In this document: positions 46,345 through 53,423 of the stretch, piece by piece
Layout of the letters: every line of letters begins with the position of its first letter
Position numbering within the stretch: position 1 is the first letter of the stretch
Assembly (NCBI GenBank): GCA_009921765.1
Contig: RFXC01000003.1
Location: 1-62,684 of the forward strand
Length of the DNA: 62,684 nucleotides
Direction of reading: 5' to 3'
Source of the DNA: Betaproteobacteria bacterium
Lineage (GTDB): Bacteria > Pseudomonadota > Gammaproteobacteria > Burkholderiales > Burkholderiaceae
The notes under the pieces: generated by a model
Database searches by the model: none
What the model saw: only the letters and a program-made list of their open reading frames with translations
What the model was told of the DNA's origin: nothing
Program-made: the position numbers and the translations under genes

Positions 46345-47148
46345 TCAGGCCGCGAGCGCCTCTGCGGCACCGGTCCGCGCGGCCGCCTCAAAGCGGCGCG
46401 CGAACCGAGTCGAGATCGATTCGATGTCCAGCAGCATAAGAAAATCTGCGGTGTTGAAATCCGCATCCACCGCGGGCAGGCCACAGATCCTGGCCCCGAT
46501 GCGCAGATAGCCACGAATCAGGGTCGGCGCCCTCGCAGGTTCCCCGGTCGCAAGCCGGTGCACATCAAGCCCGACACGAGGCTGAACGCGTAGTGCAGGC
46601 TCGACCATGTTTGGCCTCATCGCATCGTAGAGATTGGCCGCGTAGACGCCGCCATCGGTCATCGACACCGATGCACAGCCCATCAGGTAAGACAACCCGC
46701 GCTCGCGTGCGTAATCGATCAACGCAGACCACATGAGCGCAAGGACCGCGCTTCCCCGCCATGCGGGATCGACACAGGACCGGCCAATCTCGGCCGCCCG
46801 CGGCCTGAGCACTGAAAGCGGACTGAGATCAAATTCGCGCTCCGAATAGCATGCACCCAGCCGGGCAGCGCCCTCGGGCGTGAGAATCCTGTAGGTGCCG
46901 ATCACCCGCCCCTGCTCGGCCTCGAAGGCAAGCAGGTGGTCGCAGTGGTCATCAAAGATATCCCAGTCGATGCCGGGTCTGCCGCTCCCAAGGCGGGCGC
47001 CCATCTCGTCGGCGAATACGCGCCACCGCAGGCGCTGCGCCGCCTCGACCTCGGACCAGCTGCGGGCAAGCCGCACGTAGAAGCGGCGTCCCGCGGCCAG
47101 TTCAGCAGGGCGGGTCACGTCAATCCCTCGATCGATACGAATCAGCAT
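46345..47148 (-). CDS. olsB: OlsB-like acyl-ACP N-acyltransferase (GNAT), ornithine-lipid type
   Basis: GNAT-fold acyltransferase of 267 aa. 'YVRLARSWSEVEAAQRLRWRVFADEMGA', 'DDHCDHLLAFEAEQGRVIGTYRILTPEGA', 'AEIGRSCVDPAWRGSAVLALMWSALIDYARERGLSYLMGCASVSM' and the C-terminal 'PTLIRGYLRIGARICGLPAVDADFNTADFLMLLDIESISTRF' match OlsB, which makes 3-hydroxyacyl-ornithine, the first step to ornithine lipid. An OlsA O-acyltransferase is not in the window, and a related amino-acid lipid (e.g. glutamine lipid) cannot be excluded. Phosphorus-free lipids of this type commonly rise under phosphate limitation. Confidence 0.82.
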   Translation of the reverse strand: MLIRIDRGIDVTRPAELAAGRRFYVRLARSWSEVEAAQRLRWRVFADEMGARLGSGRPGIDWDIFDDHCDHLLAFEAEQGRVIGTYRILTPEGAARLGACYSEREFDLSPLSVLRPRAAEIGRSCVDPAWRGSAVLALMWSALIDYARERGLSYLMGCASVSMTDGGVYAANLYDAMRPNMVEPALRVQPRVGLDVHRLATGEPARAPTLIRGYLRIGARICGLPAVDADFNTADFLMLLDIESISTRFARRFEAAARTGAAEALAA

Positions 47149-47277
47149 TGCGAACCTCCGGTCAACCTCCGTGATCGTCGCGTTTCAACATTGCAGCAAT
47201 GTGTCTGATTCGTTGCGGAATTGTTTCGGTTGGCGCTGGTCTTCGATTCGTCATCGCACAGCGCGATACTCGATCGC

Positions 47278-47871
47278 ATGATCAACCCGAGACCAAAGTC
47301 CGTCATGAGCGTCTGCCCCATCAACGAATTGCGCTCGCTCTTCTTCGAACGAGGCGATCTCAGCTATCTGGACACCACCCGACATGTCGAGCACGCACTT
47401 CAGTGCGCCACCCTTGCCGAACGCGAGGGCTCACCCGCGTGGCTGGTGACCGCTGCCCTTGCGCATGACATTGGTTATCTGCTGGTCTCGAATACCGAAC
47501 CGGAAGACGCCCAGGCCGAGTCTGACCAGCACCATGAGACCGGCGCACGTTGGCTGGACGCGCGTTTCGATCGGCGCGTTGGCCTACTGGTCGCAGCACA
47601 CGTCGATGCAAAACGTTACCTGTGTACGACCGAGCCGGGCTATATGCGTGCGCTTCCCATGACCTGTCTGCGATCGCTCGCGCTTCAGGGTGGTCCGATG
47701 TCTTCGGCGGAAGTGGAGAGATTTGACACCGGACCGCTTGCGAAGGAAGCGCTGCGACTTTGCCGGTGGGATGACCGGGCGCGCCGAGGCGGGGCCGACG
47801 GCACACGCCTCGAGCACTTCCTGAGCATCGCCCGCCTGGCGATCCGACCGGCGCTACGCGGCTGGTCTTGA
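47278..47871 (+). CDS. Second PhnZ-like HD-domain diiron oxygenase
   Basis: HD-domain protein of about 197 aa, clearly paralogous to 32306-32866. Ligand pattern: His in 'VEHALQCATLAE', His-Asp in 'ALAHDIGY', His in 'QHHETGARWLD', His in 'AHVDAKRYLCTTEPGYMRAL' and Asp in 'CRWDDRA'. The shared 'H...AKRYLC..EPGY' and 'SL.LQGG.MS..E' segments mark the PhnZ/phosphonate HD subgroup. The start is uncertain: ATG 47278 or 47305 (MSVCPINELRSLFFERG), neither with a strong ribosome site. It sits between lipid genes, divergent from olsB and separated from the phosphonate operon. Confidence 0.78.
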   Translation: MINPRPKSVMSVCPINELRSLFFERGDLSYLDTTRHVEHALQCATLAEREGSPAWLVTAALAHDIGYLLVSNTEPEDAQAESDQHHETGARWLDARFDRRVGLLVAAHVDAKRYLCTTEPGYMRALPMTCLRSLALQGGPMSSAEVERFDTGPLAKEALRLCRWDDRARRGGADGTRLEHFLSIARLAIRPALRGWS

Positions 47872-47897
47872 CGGGGCGGCCTCGACCTCTTCGCGAC

Positions 47898-49124
47898 TTA
47901 CACCGGCCGCGTTTCAGAGGCGCGCAGCCGCGTCACTCCGGACGATACCTGCAACGGACGTTCACCTTCGATCAGCGCCTGCACCATGACCTCGAACTGC
48001 GAAGCAATTGCCGGCCAGTCAAGCTGAGATACCGCTTCGCGAGCGCCTTGGCCCATGGATCGCCGTCTTTGAGGGTCGGCCGCCAGGGCACGCGCAGAGT
48101 TGACAAAGCCCCGTGCGTCCTCCGGATCGCTCAGCCATCCGGTCGACCCGCTTTCGATCAGCTCGGCAGCCGCGGCATGACGAAACGCAACCGTCGCCAG
48201 TCCACTTGCCATCGACTCAGTGACAACGTTTCCAAAGGTCTCTGAGAGGCTGGGAAACAGGAACACGTCGGCGCTCGCGTAGTGCCGCGCAAGTTCGGTC
48301 CCGGTCTGTCGCCCGGCGAAGATCGCATCCGGACAGGCCCGGGCGAGCATCTCGCGCATTGGACCATCACCGACAAACACAAGCTTTGAGTCCGGTGCGA
48401 AGTCGCACATGCCCCTGAACGCTTCGAGCGCAAGCTCCAGATTTTTCTCTGGAGCAAGCCTTCCTACGCAGAGGGCAACCGGCGTATTGGGATGCGCACC
48501 CCAGCTCGCGCGAAGCGCATCACAACGCTTCGCGGGATCGAACAGCCGTGCATCGACGCCGCGGCCGAGTACACGCAGTTTTCGGAAGCCCCGGTTGCCG
48601 AGCTCCTGTCTGAGGGTCGCCGTCGGTACTGTCGTCAGATCGGTCCGGTTGTGAAACGCTCGAAGATACGCGCCAACCGGCGCCGCGAGCCAGGCGAGTC
48701 CGTAGTGCGCCGAGTATTGGTCGAACTGCGTTCGGAAGTCAGAGGAGACCGGGATACCCAGGCGACGCGCAGCCCGCAGCGCCGACCAGCCAAGCGGGCC
48801 CTCGGTCGCAATGTGCACAAGATCAGGTCGCTCCGACCGCCAGCGTCGGACGAGCAGCCGCCCCGCCGGCAAGCCCATCATCATCTCCGGATAGAACGGA
48901 ATCGGTACGCCCTTGAGCTCGGTGACGTGCAGTCGCGATGGATCCACCTCCACCCCCTCCGCTCGGCCGGCTGCATCCCTCGGGCGCAGGCGATACAAAT
49001 CGATACAGTGTCCCCGTTCGAGGAGTCCGCCAATGAGCCTGGACAGACTCATTGCGACGCCGTTGATGTCCGGCGGGTAGGTTTCGGTGACCATCGCGAG
49101 GCGAATGGGCTTCAACGCGCGCAT
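47898..49124 (-). CDS. GT4-family glycosyltransferase (Agt/PimB-like), probable glycolipid synthase
   Basis: Glycosyltransferase of 408 aa with a GT-B fold: N-terminal 'AMVTETYPPDINGVAMSLSRLIGGLLERGHCIDLYRLRP', C-terminal 'CVGRLAPEKNLELALEAF', 'FVGDGPMREML' and the E-x7-E motif 'SETFGNVVTESMASG'. AGGAG precedes the ATG at 49124. Family members make mono-glycosyldiacylglycerol (Agt) or mannosyl lipids. With a PlcP homologue 3.5 kb away, which would supply diacylglycerol, and its own Pho-box-like site, glycolipid synthesis in place of phospholipid is the best guess. Cell-envelope mannosylation is the alternative. Confidence 0.85.
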   Translation of the reverse strand: MRALKPIRLAMVTETYPPDINGVAMSLSRLIGGLLERGHCIDLYRLRPRDAAGRAEGVEVDPSRLHVTELKGVPIPFYPEMMMGLPAGRLLVRRWRSERPDLVHIATEGPLGWSALRAARRLGIPVSSDFRTQFDQYSAHYGLAWLAAPVGAYLRAFHNRTDLTTVPTATLRQELGNRGFRKLRVLGRGVDARLFDPAKRCDALRASWGAHPNTPVALCVGRLAPEKNLELALEAFRGMCDFAPDSKLVFVGDGPMREMLARACPDAIFAGRQTGTELARHYASADVFLFPSLSETFGNVVTESMASGLATVAFRHAAAAELIESGSTGWLSDPEDARGFVNSARALAADPQRRRSMGQGAREAVSQLDWPAIASQFEVMVQALIEGERPLQVSSGVTRLRASETRPV

Positions 49125-49181
49125 CGACTGCTCCTGTGCTTGGCTCGTGTCTCGACTTCAACAGGACCTTAGCCGCGCGAT

Positions 49182-49199
49182 ACAACAAATCGATGACAG
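49182..49199 (-). promoter_or_regulatory. Candidate PhoB box upstream of the glycosyltransferase gene
   Basis: Minus strand: CTGTCATCGATTTGTTGT. The first half-site is a perfect CTGTCAT; the second matches 4 of 7 with exact 11-bp spacing. It lies 58 bases before the ATG at 49124, in the coding direction, within the 168-base divergent gap to the Mpo1-like gene. Confidence 0.45.
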
Positions 49200-49292
49200 C
49201 GCAATCGCGAGCGGCCGATGGTCACGCAGTCTTCACAAACCGGGCTCACAGTGTTTACGTCAAGCAACAATCGTCCGTTGACAGGAGACCCG

Positions 49293-49901
49293 ATGAACGC
49301 TTTTTTTGATGAGCTCAACCGGCAGCGCTGGGATGATCACCGCTTCTATCACCACTGCCGGATCAACCAGTCGCTGCACCTCTTCAGCGCCTGTTGCTTC
49401 GTGATCGCCTATTTGCTGCTGCCGTTTGAGCCTGCGTGGTCGGCAATCATCGCCTGGTGCCTGTCGATGACCAGCCGGCAGGCAGGTCACTTTTTCTTCG
49501 AGCCGCGCGGCTTTGACGAGGTCAATCAGGTGACCGACGAGTACAAGGAGGCCGTCAAGGTCGGCTACAACATCCGTCGCAAAATTGTGCTGATGGCAAT
49601 CTGGGTTGCGTGTCCGGTTGCGCTGATCGTCAACCCTTCGCTGGGTGGCCTGATCGAGCCGGCTGCAAGCTTCGCAGAAACAATTCACGACACCGGTATC
49701 GCGTGGCTGTCTCTGGGTGTCGCAGGACTCGTTTTCCGGGTGATGCAGCTAAGCCTCCAGCAATCGCCATTGGTCGGATTTGCCTGGGGTACGAAGATCC
49801 TCACCGATCCGTTTCACGACATCGTGCTCTACCACCGTGCGCCGCTTGCGCTTCTGCGCGGCGAGCGCTACGACCCGATGCATGACGTGACTCAGCGCTG
49901 A
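49293..49901 (+). CDS. Mpo1/DUF962-like membrane protein
   Basis: Membrane protein of 202 aa with about four hydrophobic segments. The ATG at 49293 has AGGAG at 49282-49286. 'FYHHCRINQSLHLFSACCFVIAYLLL' and 'SRQAGHFFFEPRGFDEVNQ' resemble the two His-containing helices of Mpo1-like proteins. Yeast Mpo1 is an Fe-dependent dioxygenase that alpha-oxidises 2-hydroxy fatty acids from sphingoid bases. The match is judged by eye and not strong. Lipid-gene neighbours make a fatty-acyl or sphingoid-like role plausible. It ends at a strong hairpin facing the aminotransferase gene. Confidence 0.6.
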   Translation: MNAFFDELNRQRWDDHRFYHHCRINQSLHLFSACCFVIAYLLLPFEPAWSAIIAWCLSMTSRQAGHFFFEPRGFDEVNQVTDEYKEAVKVGYNIRRKIVLMAIWVACPVALIVNPSLGGLIEPAASFAETIHDTGIAWLSLGVAGLVFRVMQLSLQQSPLVGFAWGTKILTDPFHDIVLYHRAPLALLRGERYDPMHDVTQR

Positions 49902-49906
49902 TTCCG

Positions 49907-49935
49907 GGGTGCGCCACCCGCCCGGTGGCGCACCC
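49907..49935. terminator. Strong bidirectional hairpin terminator
   Basis: GGGTGCGCCACC (49907-49918) and GGTGGCGCACCC (49924-49935) form a perfect 12-bp stem with a 5-base loop between two convergent genes. No T-run follows, but position and stability make it a good transcription barrier for both strands. Confidence 0.7.
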
Positions 49936-49949
49936 GCTTGTGTATGGCC

Positions 49950-51614
49950 TCAGGCTTTCACGCGCCGCATCACCCCGCGCCGCAGCACTTCCGAGAGAAT
50001 CGATTTACGGATAGCACGGTTGGTGGTTTCAGGGCCCTGCCACCAGCCGTCGGCCTGCATCCGCTTGCAGGCAATAACAAAGCGATCGCAGACTTCGCTG
50101 AAATCCGCTTCGGTGAAGTCGAGACTGAAGATCAGGCGGCCGCTTCCGACCCAGCTAAGTGCCAATCCCTCCGACCGGAGGTAGAACTGCAGCATCCAGT
50201 TGTAGCGCGAAGGGGTGGTGTAGGTGATGGTCCAGACGGTCGACAGGTTGGCGACACGAACCGGCAGGCCTTGCTCACTGAGCCTCTGATTGAGATGAGA
50301 AGCACGACCGTCCCAGAGGTGATCGAGATTGGCATAAAGCGCGCGGATCGGCTGGGTCTGGAGCGCATCGAGAAACGCCTTCATGCTGCCCATGACATAG
50401 GGGTGCGCATTGAACGTGCCGCGCGCAAAGCAGATATCGGCGGGCCGCTCGTCACGGAAACGCTTCATCAGCGCCGCTCTGCCGCACACGACGCCGACGG
50501 GCAAGCCGCCACCGAGCGTCTTGCCGTAAGTGACCATGTCGGCACGAACGCCGAAATACTCCTGCGCCCCACCCGGTGCCAGACGGAAGCCCAGAAACAC
50601 TTCATCAAAGATCAGAACAATGCCGCGCTCGCTGCACACGTCGCGAAGTTGCTCAAGCCAGCGGGTATAGGCGGCACGGTCAAAACCCGCGCGTCTGCCA
50701 CTGTCGACCAGCGACGAGTCGCCCGGGGCCGGCGAGTTGGGGTGCAGCGCCTGCAACGGATTCACCAGCACGCAGGCAATGTCGCGACGCGACCTGAGCA
50801 CCTCGAGGCTGCGCGCATCCATGTCGCGCAGCGTGTAGGTGTCCCGGGGCGGAACCGGGTTGCCCGGTCCGGGCTGAACATCCTCCCACCAGCCGTGGTA
50901 GGCCCCGCAGAAGCGAACCAGATGCGAGCGACCGGTGTGATACCGGGCGAGCCGCACGGCCTGCATCACGGCCTCGGTGCCGCTCATATGAAAAGACACT
51001 TCGTCCAGGCCAGAGATTTCCCGCAGCCGCGCTGCGTTTTCGAGCACGCAGGGGTGATAGGACCCCAGCACACAGCCAAGGCCTCGAACACTCGCGACAC
51101 CAGCCTCGATCGTCGCCTTGTAAAAGTCGTTACCCAGCAGGTTGACGCCATAGGAACCGGTGAGGTCAATCAGCGGATTGCCGTCGAGATCGATCAGATG
51201 AATGCCCTCGCTGCGATCCACGAAGCTGCTTGTCCGAAGGGTTGCAGCAACCCGCTCGGAAAATTGGAAGGGAACGCGGTAGCGCGAGATGAACTGCAGG
51301 TCGGAGATCAGTTCGCGCGCAGCCCGCGTCATGGCAATGCCGTCGGCATAGCGCGCGTTGAACTCGGCTGCCAGGTTCTTGAACGCAGCCTCCCGTCTGG
51401 CGGCCACCTCCGGACCTGCACCGTCACAGGCGAAAAACTCAGCCTCTTCGTAGCGGTAGCCCGGAAGCAGCTTTGCAATTCGCCGCGCGATGCGGGCATG
51501 GCCCGCCAGCGAACGATGTTTGGCGCGCGACAACTGCAGTCTGCGCCACGCAGCCGGCGCGGCCGCTGCCGCAACACCCGCGGCGAGCGCGGAAAGGACA
51601 AAGGTCTCTTGCAT
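49950..51614 (-). CDS. Class-III PLP aminotransferase with N-terminal membrane extension
   Basis: Protein of 554 aa. Residues 1-110 are unusual: a hydrophobic segment (MQETFVLSALAAGVAAAAAPAAW) and a basic helical stretch. Residues 110-550 form a class-III aminotransferase resembling glutamate-1-semialdehyde aminomutase: 'DLDGNPLIDLTGSYGVNLLGND', 'SGTEAVMQAVRLAR', 'GAYHGWWEDVQPG', 'GIVLIFDEVFLGFR' and the PLP lysine in 'MVTYGKTLGGGLPVG'. About 100 residues longer than normal GSAM, and not adjacent to heme genes, so heme synthesis is unlikely. The membrane-anchor-like start and the neighbouring Psd/PlcP/OlsB genes suggest an amino-lipid role. Substrate unknown. Confidence 0.8.
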   Translation of the reverse strand: MQETFVLSALAAGVAAAAAPAAWRRLQLSRAKHRSLAGHARIARRIAKLLPGYRYEEAEFFACDGAGPEVAARREAAFKNLAAEFNARYADGIAMTRAARELISDLQFISRYRVPFQFSERVAATLRTSSFVDRSEGIHLIDLDGNPLIDLTGSYGVNLLGNDFYKATIEAGVASVRGLGCVLGSYHPCVLENAARLREISGLDEVSFHMSGTEAVMQAVRLARYHTGRSHLVRFCGAYHGWWEDVQPGPGNPVPPRDTYTLRDMDARSLEVLRSRRDIACVLVNPLQALHPNSPAPGDSSLVDSGRRAGFDRAAYTRWLEQLRDVCSERGIVLIFDEVFLGFRLAPGGAQEYFGVRADMVTYGKTLGGGLPVGVVCGRAALMKRFRDERPADICFARGTFNAHPYVMGSMKAFLDALQTQPIRALYANLDHLWDGRASHLNQRLSEQGLPVRVANLSTVWTITYTTPSRYNWMLQFYLRSEGLALSWVGSGRLIFSLDFTEADFSEVCDRFVIACKRMQADGWWQGPETTNRAIRKSILSEVLRRGVMRRVKA

Positions 51615-51674
51615 GGGGTCAGGCCTCGGCTTGGCTCTTTTCAGAGCGGAATCTCACCGTTCTAGCGCGCGCGC

Positions 51675-51692
51675 TTGACAATCCGATGAAGG
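51675..51692 (-). promoter_or_regulatory. Weak candidate PhoB box upstream of the aminotransferase gene
   Basis: Minus strand: CCTTCATCGGATTGTCAA. Both half-sites match CTGTCAT at 5 of 7, exact 11-bp spacing, 61 bases upstream of the ATG at 51614. It lies in the 85-base divergent gap to psd and is weaker than the other sites, so it may be chance. Confidence 0.28.
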
Positions 51693-51699
51693 CCCCACG

Positions 51700-52554
51700 A
51701 TGCGAAACCCGCTTTCTTACCCGTCGATCAATTTTGCGCTGACCAACCGACTGCCCAGGGCGCTCTGCACGATTGCCTTCGGCCGGCTGAGCCGTATCCG
51801 CAGTCGGTGGCTTGCAGCGGCCCTGATATCTGTCTGGAAACGCTTCTCCGACCTCGACCTGTCTGACTCGCTGCGCAGTGACTTCGACAGTCTCCATGCC
51901 TGTTTCACCCGCGAGCTTCGCCCGGGCGCACGACCCATCAGCCAGGAAGCGGGCACGCTCTCGAGTCCGTGCGATGCCATCATCGGCGCGCACGGCGTGG
52001 TGGACGACATGACCATGCTGCAGGCGAAGGGCATGCCCTACCGCCTCGATGAACTGCTGGGAAGCGCCGCGAGCGCCGAACAGTACCGCGGCGCGACCTA
52101 CGTGACGCTCAGACTGACCGCGCAGATGTATCACCGCTTTCACAGTCCCGCCGACTGCGAGATCGGCCAGGTCGATTATGTGAGCGGTGACTGCTGGAAC
52201 GTGAACCCGCCCGCGCTCGAGCGGGTGTCGCGATTGTTCTGCAGAAATGAGCGGGCAATTCTTCACTGCCGGCTGTCGGGCACCGGTGAGCCGGTCGCGC
52301 TAGTGGCCGTCGCCGCGATTCTTGTCGCGAGCATCCGGCTCCGTTTTGCCGATGTACTGCTCCACCTGCGCTATCAGGGCACGAACCCGATCATCTGCAA
52401 CCATCAGGCCTGCCGGGGCGAGGAACTCGGCTGGTTTGAGCACGGATCGACGATCATCGTCCTCGCCCCGCCAGGCTCGCAGCTTGCCGACCCGCTCGGC
52501 ACGGGCGTACGGGTTCGGATGGGAGAGGTGTTGCTGACGGCGCCGGGGCCCTAG
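51700..52554 (+). CDS. psd: Phosphatidylserine decarboxylase-family protein
   Basis: Protein of 284 aa, normal length for the proenzyme. The Asp-His-Ser processing triad is present: Asp in 'LSSPCDAIIGAHG', His in 'AQMYHRFHSPADCEIG' and Ser in 'WFEHGSTIIVLAPPG', where self-cleavage before the serine would create the pyruvoyl group. The usual LGST reads HGST, so it may be a divergent paralogue with another amino-lipid substrate. It should decarboxylate phosphatidylserine to phosphatidylethanolamine. Its TAG stop overlaps the plcP stop in a shared palindromic CTAG. Divergent from the aminotransferase gene. Confidence 0.85.
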   Translation: MRNPLSYPSINFALTNRLPRALCTIAFGRLSRIRSRWLAAALISVWKRFSDLDLSDSLRSDFDSLHACFTRELRPGARPISQEAGTLSSPCDAIIGAHGVVDDMTMLQAKGMPYRLDELLGSAASAEQYRGATYVTLRLTAQMYHRFHSPADCEIGQVDYVSGDCWNVNPPALERVSRLFCRNERAILHCRLSGTGEPVALVAVAAILVASIRLRFADVLLHLRYQGTNPIICNHQACRGEELGWFEHGSTIIVLAPPGSQLADPLGTGVRVRMGEVLLTAPGP

Positions 52555-53393
52555 TCAACCGACCCGAGCGCGGGCGCGCCTTCCATAAGCGGCTGGCTCG
52601 TTGTCAAAGGCTTGACGCGAAGCCGGTCGGACCAGTCGACGATCTCCAGCCTGCCGTCGTGATGTTCGACCAGCGCTGTGAGGCTCTCCACCCAGTCGCC
52701 GTCGTTGCAATAGAGGACGCCACCGATATCGCGAATCTCGGCCTGGTGAATATGTCCGCAGACCACACCATCAAGGCCGCGGCGACGCACCTCGCGGGCC
52801 ACCGCTTCCTCGAATGCGCACACATAGCTCACCGCACGCTTTACTTTCAACTTGAGATAGCGCGACAAGCTCCAGTAGGGCAGTCCGAGTCGGGCTCGGA
52901 ATCGATTGAGGTGCCGGTTGAATCGCAGCGTGGTCTCGTAGGCGATGTCGCCTGCGACCGCCAGCCAGCGCGCGCACTGGATCACGCCATCGAACAGATC
53001 GCCGTGGGTGACCCAGAGGCGGCGTCCGTCCAGCGTGGTGTGCACACAGTCTTCGTGAACATCGACGCCACCGAAGTTGTGTTCGACGTAGCGTCGGGCG
53101 AACTCATCGTGATTGCCCGGGACGAACACCACGCGCGTCCCTTTTCGGGCCTTGCGCAGGATTTTCTGGACGACATCGTTATGCTCCTGCGGCCAGTACC
53201 ATGATCGGCGCAACTGCCAGCCATCGATGATGTCGCCAACCAGATACAGTGTGCGACACTCATACTGGCGCAGAAAGTCGAGCAGCGGGCCCGCCTGGCA
53301 GCCAGGCGTACCCAGATGAAGGTCGGAGATCCAGACCGTCCGGACCGAGGTGGTTACCTCCGGATCGGCAATCGGGATCAGACCAGGGCTCAT
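52551..53393 (-). CDS. plcP: PlcP-like phospholipase C (UDP-diacylglucosamine-diphosphatase-type metallophosphoesterase)
   Basis: Calcineurin-fold enzyme of 280 aa from the ATG at 53393, which has GAGG nine bases upstream; an ATG 6 bases earlier is too close to it. Metal motifs: 'WISDLHLGTPG', 'LVGDIIDGWQLRRSWYWPQEHNDV', 'FVPGNHDEFARRYV', 'WVTHGDLFD' and 'VVCGHIHQAEI', followed by 'NDGDWVESLTALVEH'. These segments are characteristic of PlcP, which in rhizobia and marine bacteria hydrolyses phosphatidylcholine and phosphatidylethanolamine to diacylglycerol under phosphate starvation, rather than of LpxH. The best Pho-box-like site of the window lies just upstream. Confidence 0.88.
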   Translation of the reverse strand: MSPGLIPIADPEVTTSVRTVWISDLHLGTPGCQAGPLLDFLRQYECRTLYLVGDIIDGWQLRRSWYWPQEHNDVVQKILRKARKGTRVVFVPGNHDEFARRYVEHNFGGVDVHEDCVHTTLDGRRLWVTHGDLFDGVIQCARWLAVAGDIAYETTLRFNRHLNRFRARLGLPYWSLSRYLKLKVKRAVSYVCAFEEAVAREVRRRGLDGVVCGHIHQAEIRDIGGVLYCNDGDWVESLTALVEHHDGRLEIVDWSDRLRVKPLTTSQPLMEGAPALGSVD

Positions 53394-53423
53394 GTCCATG
53401 GGCCTCGATGGTGGAGGAGCCAC

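Noticed and set aside
49219..49236. TGGTCAC-N4-TCTTCAC pair upstream of the Mpo1-like gene resembling a Pho box
   Set aside because: 11-bp spacing is right, but half-sites match only 4 and 3 of 7 positions; too weak to call.
49938..51665. Long plus-strand open frame opposite the aminotransferase
   Set aside because: Shadow of a well-conserved class-III aminotransferase; it also runs through the strong hairpin-proximal convergent end.
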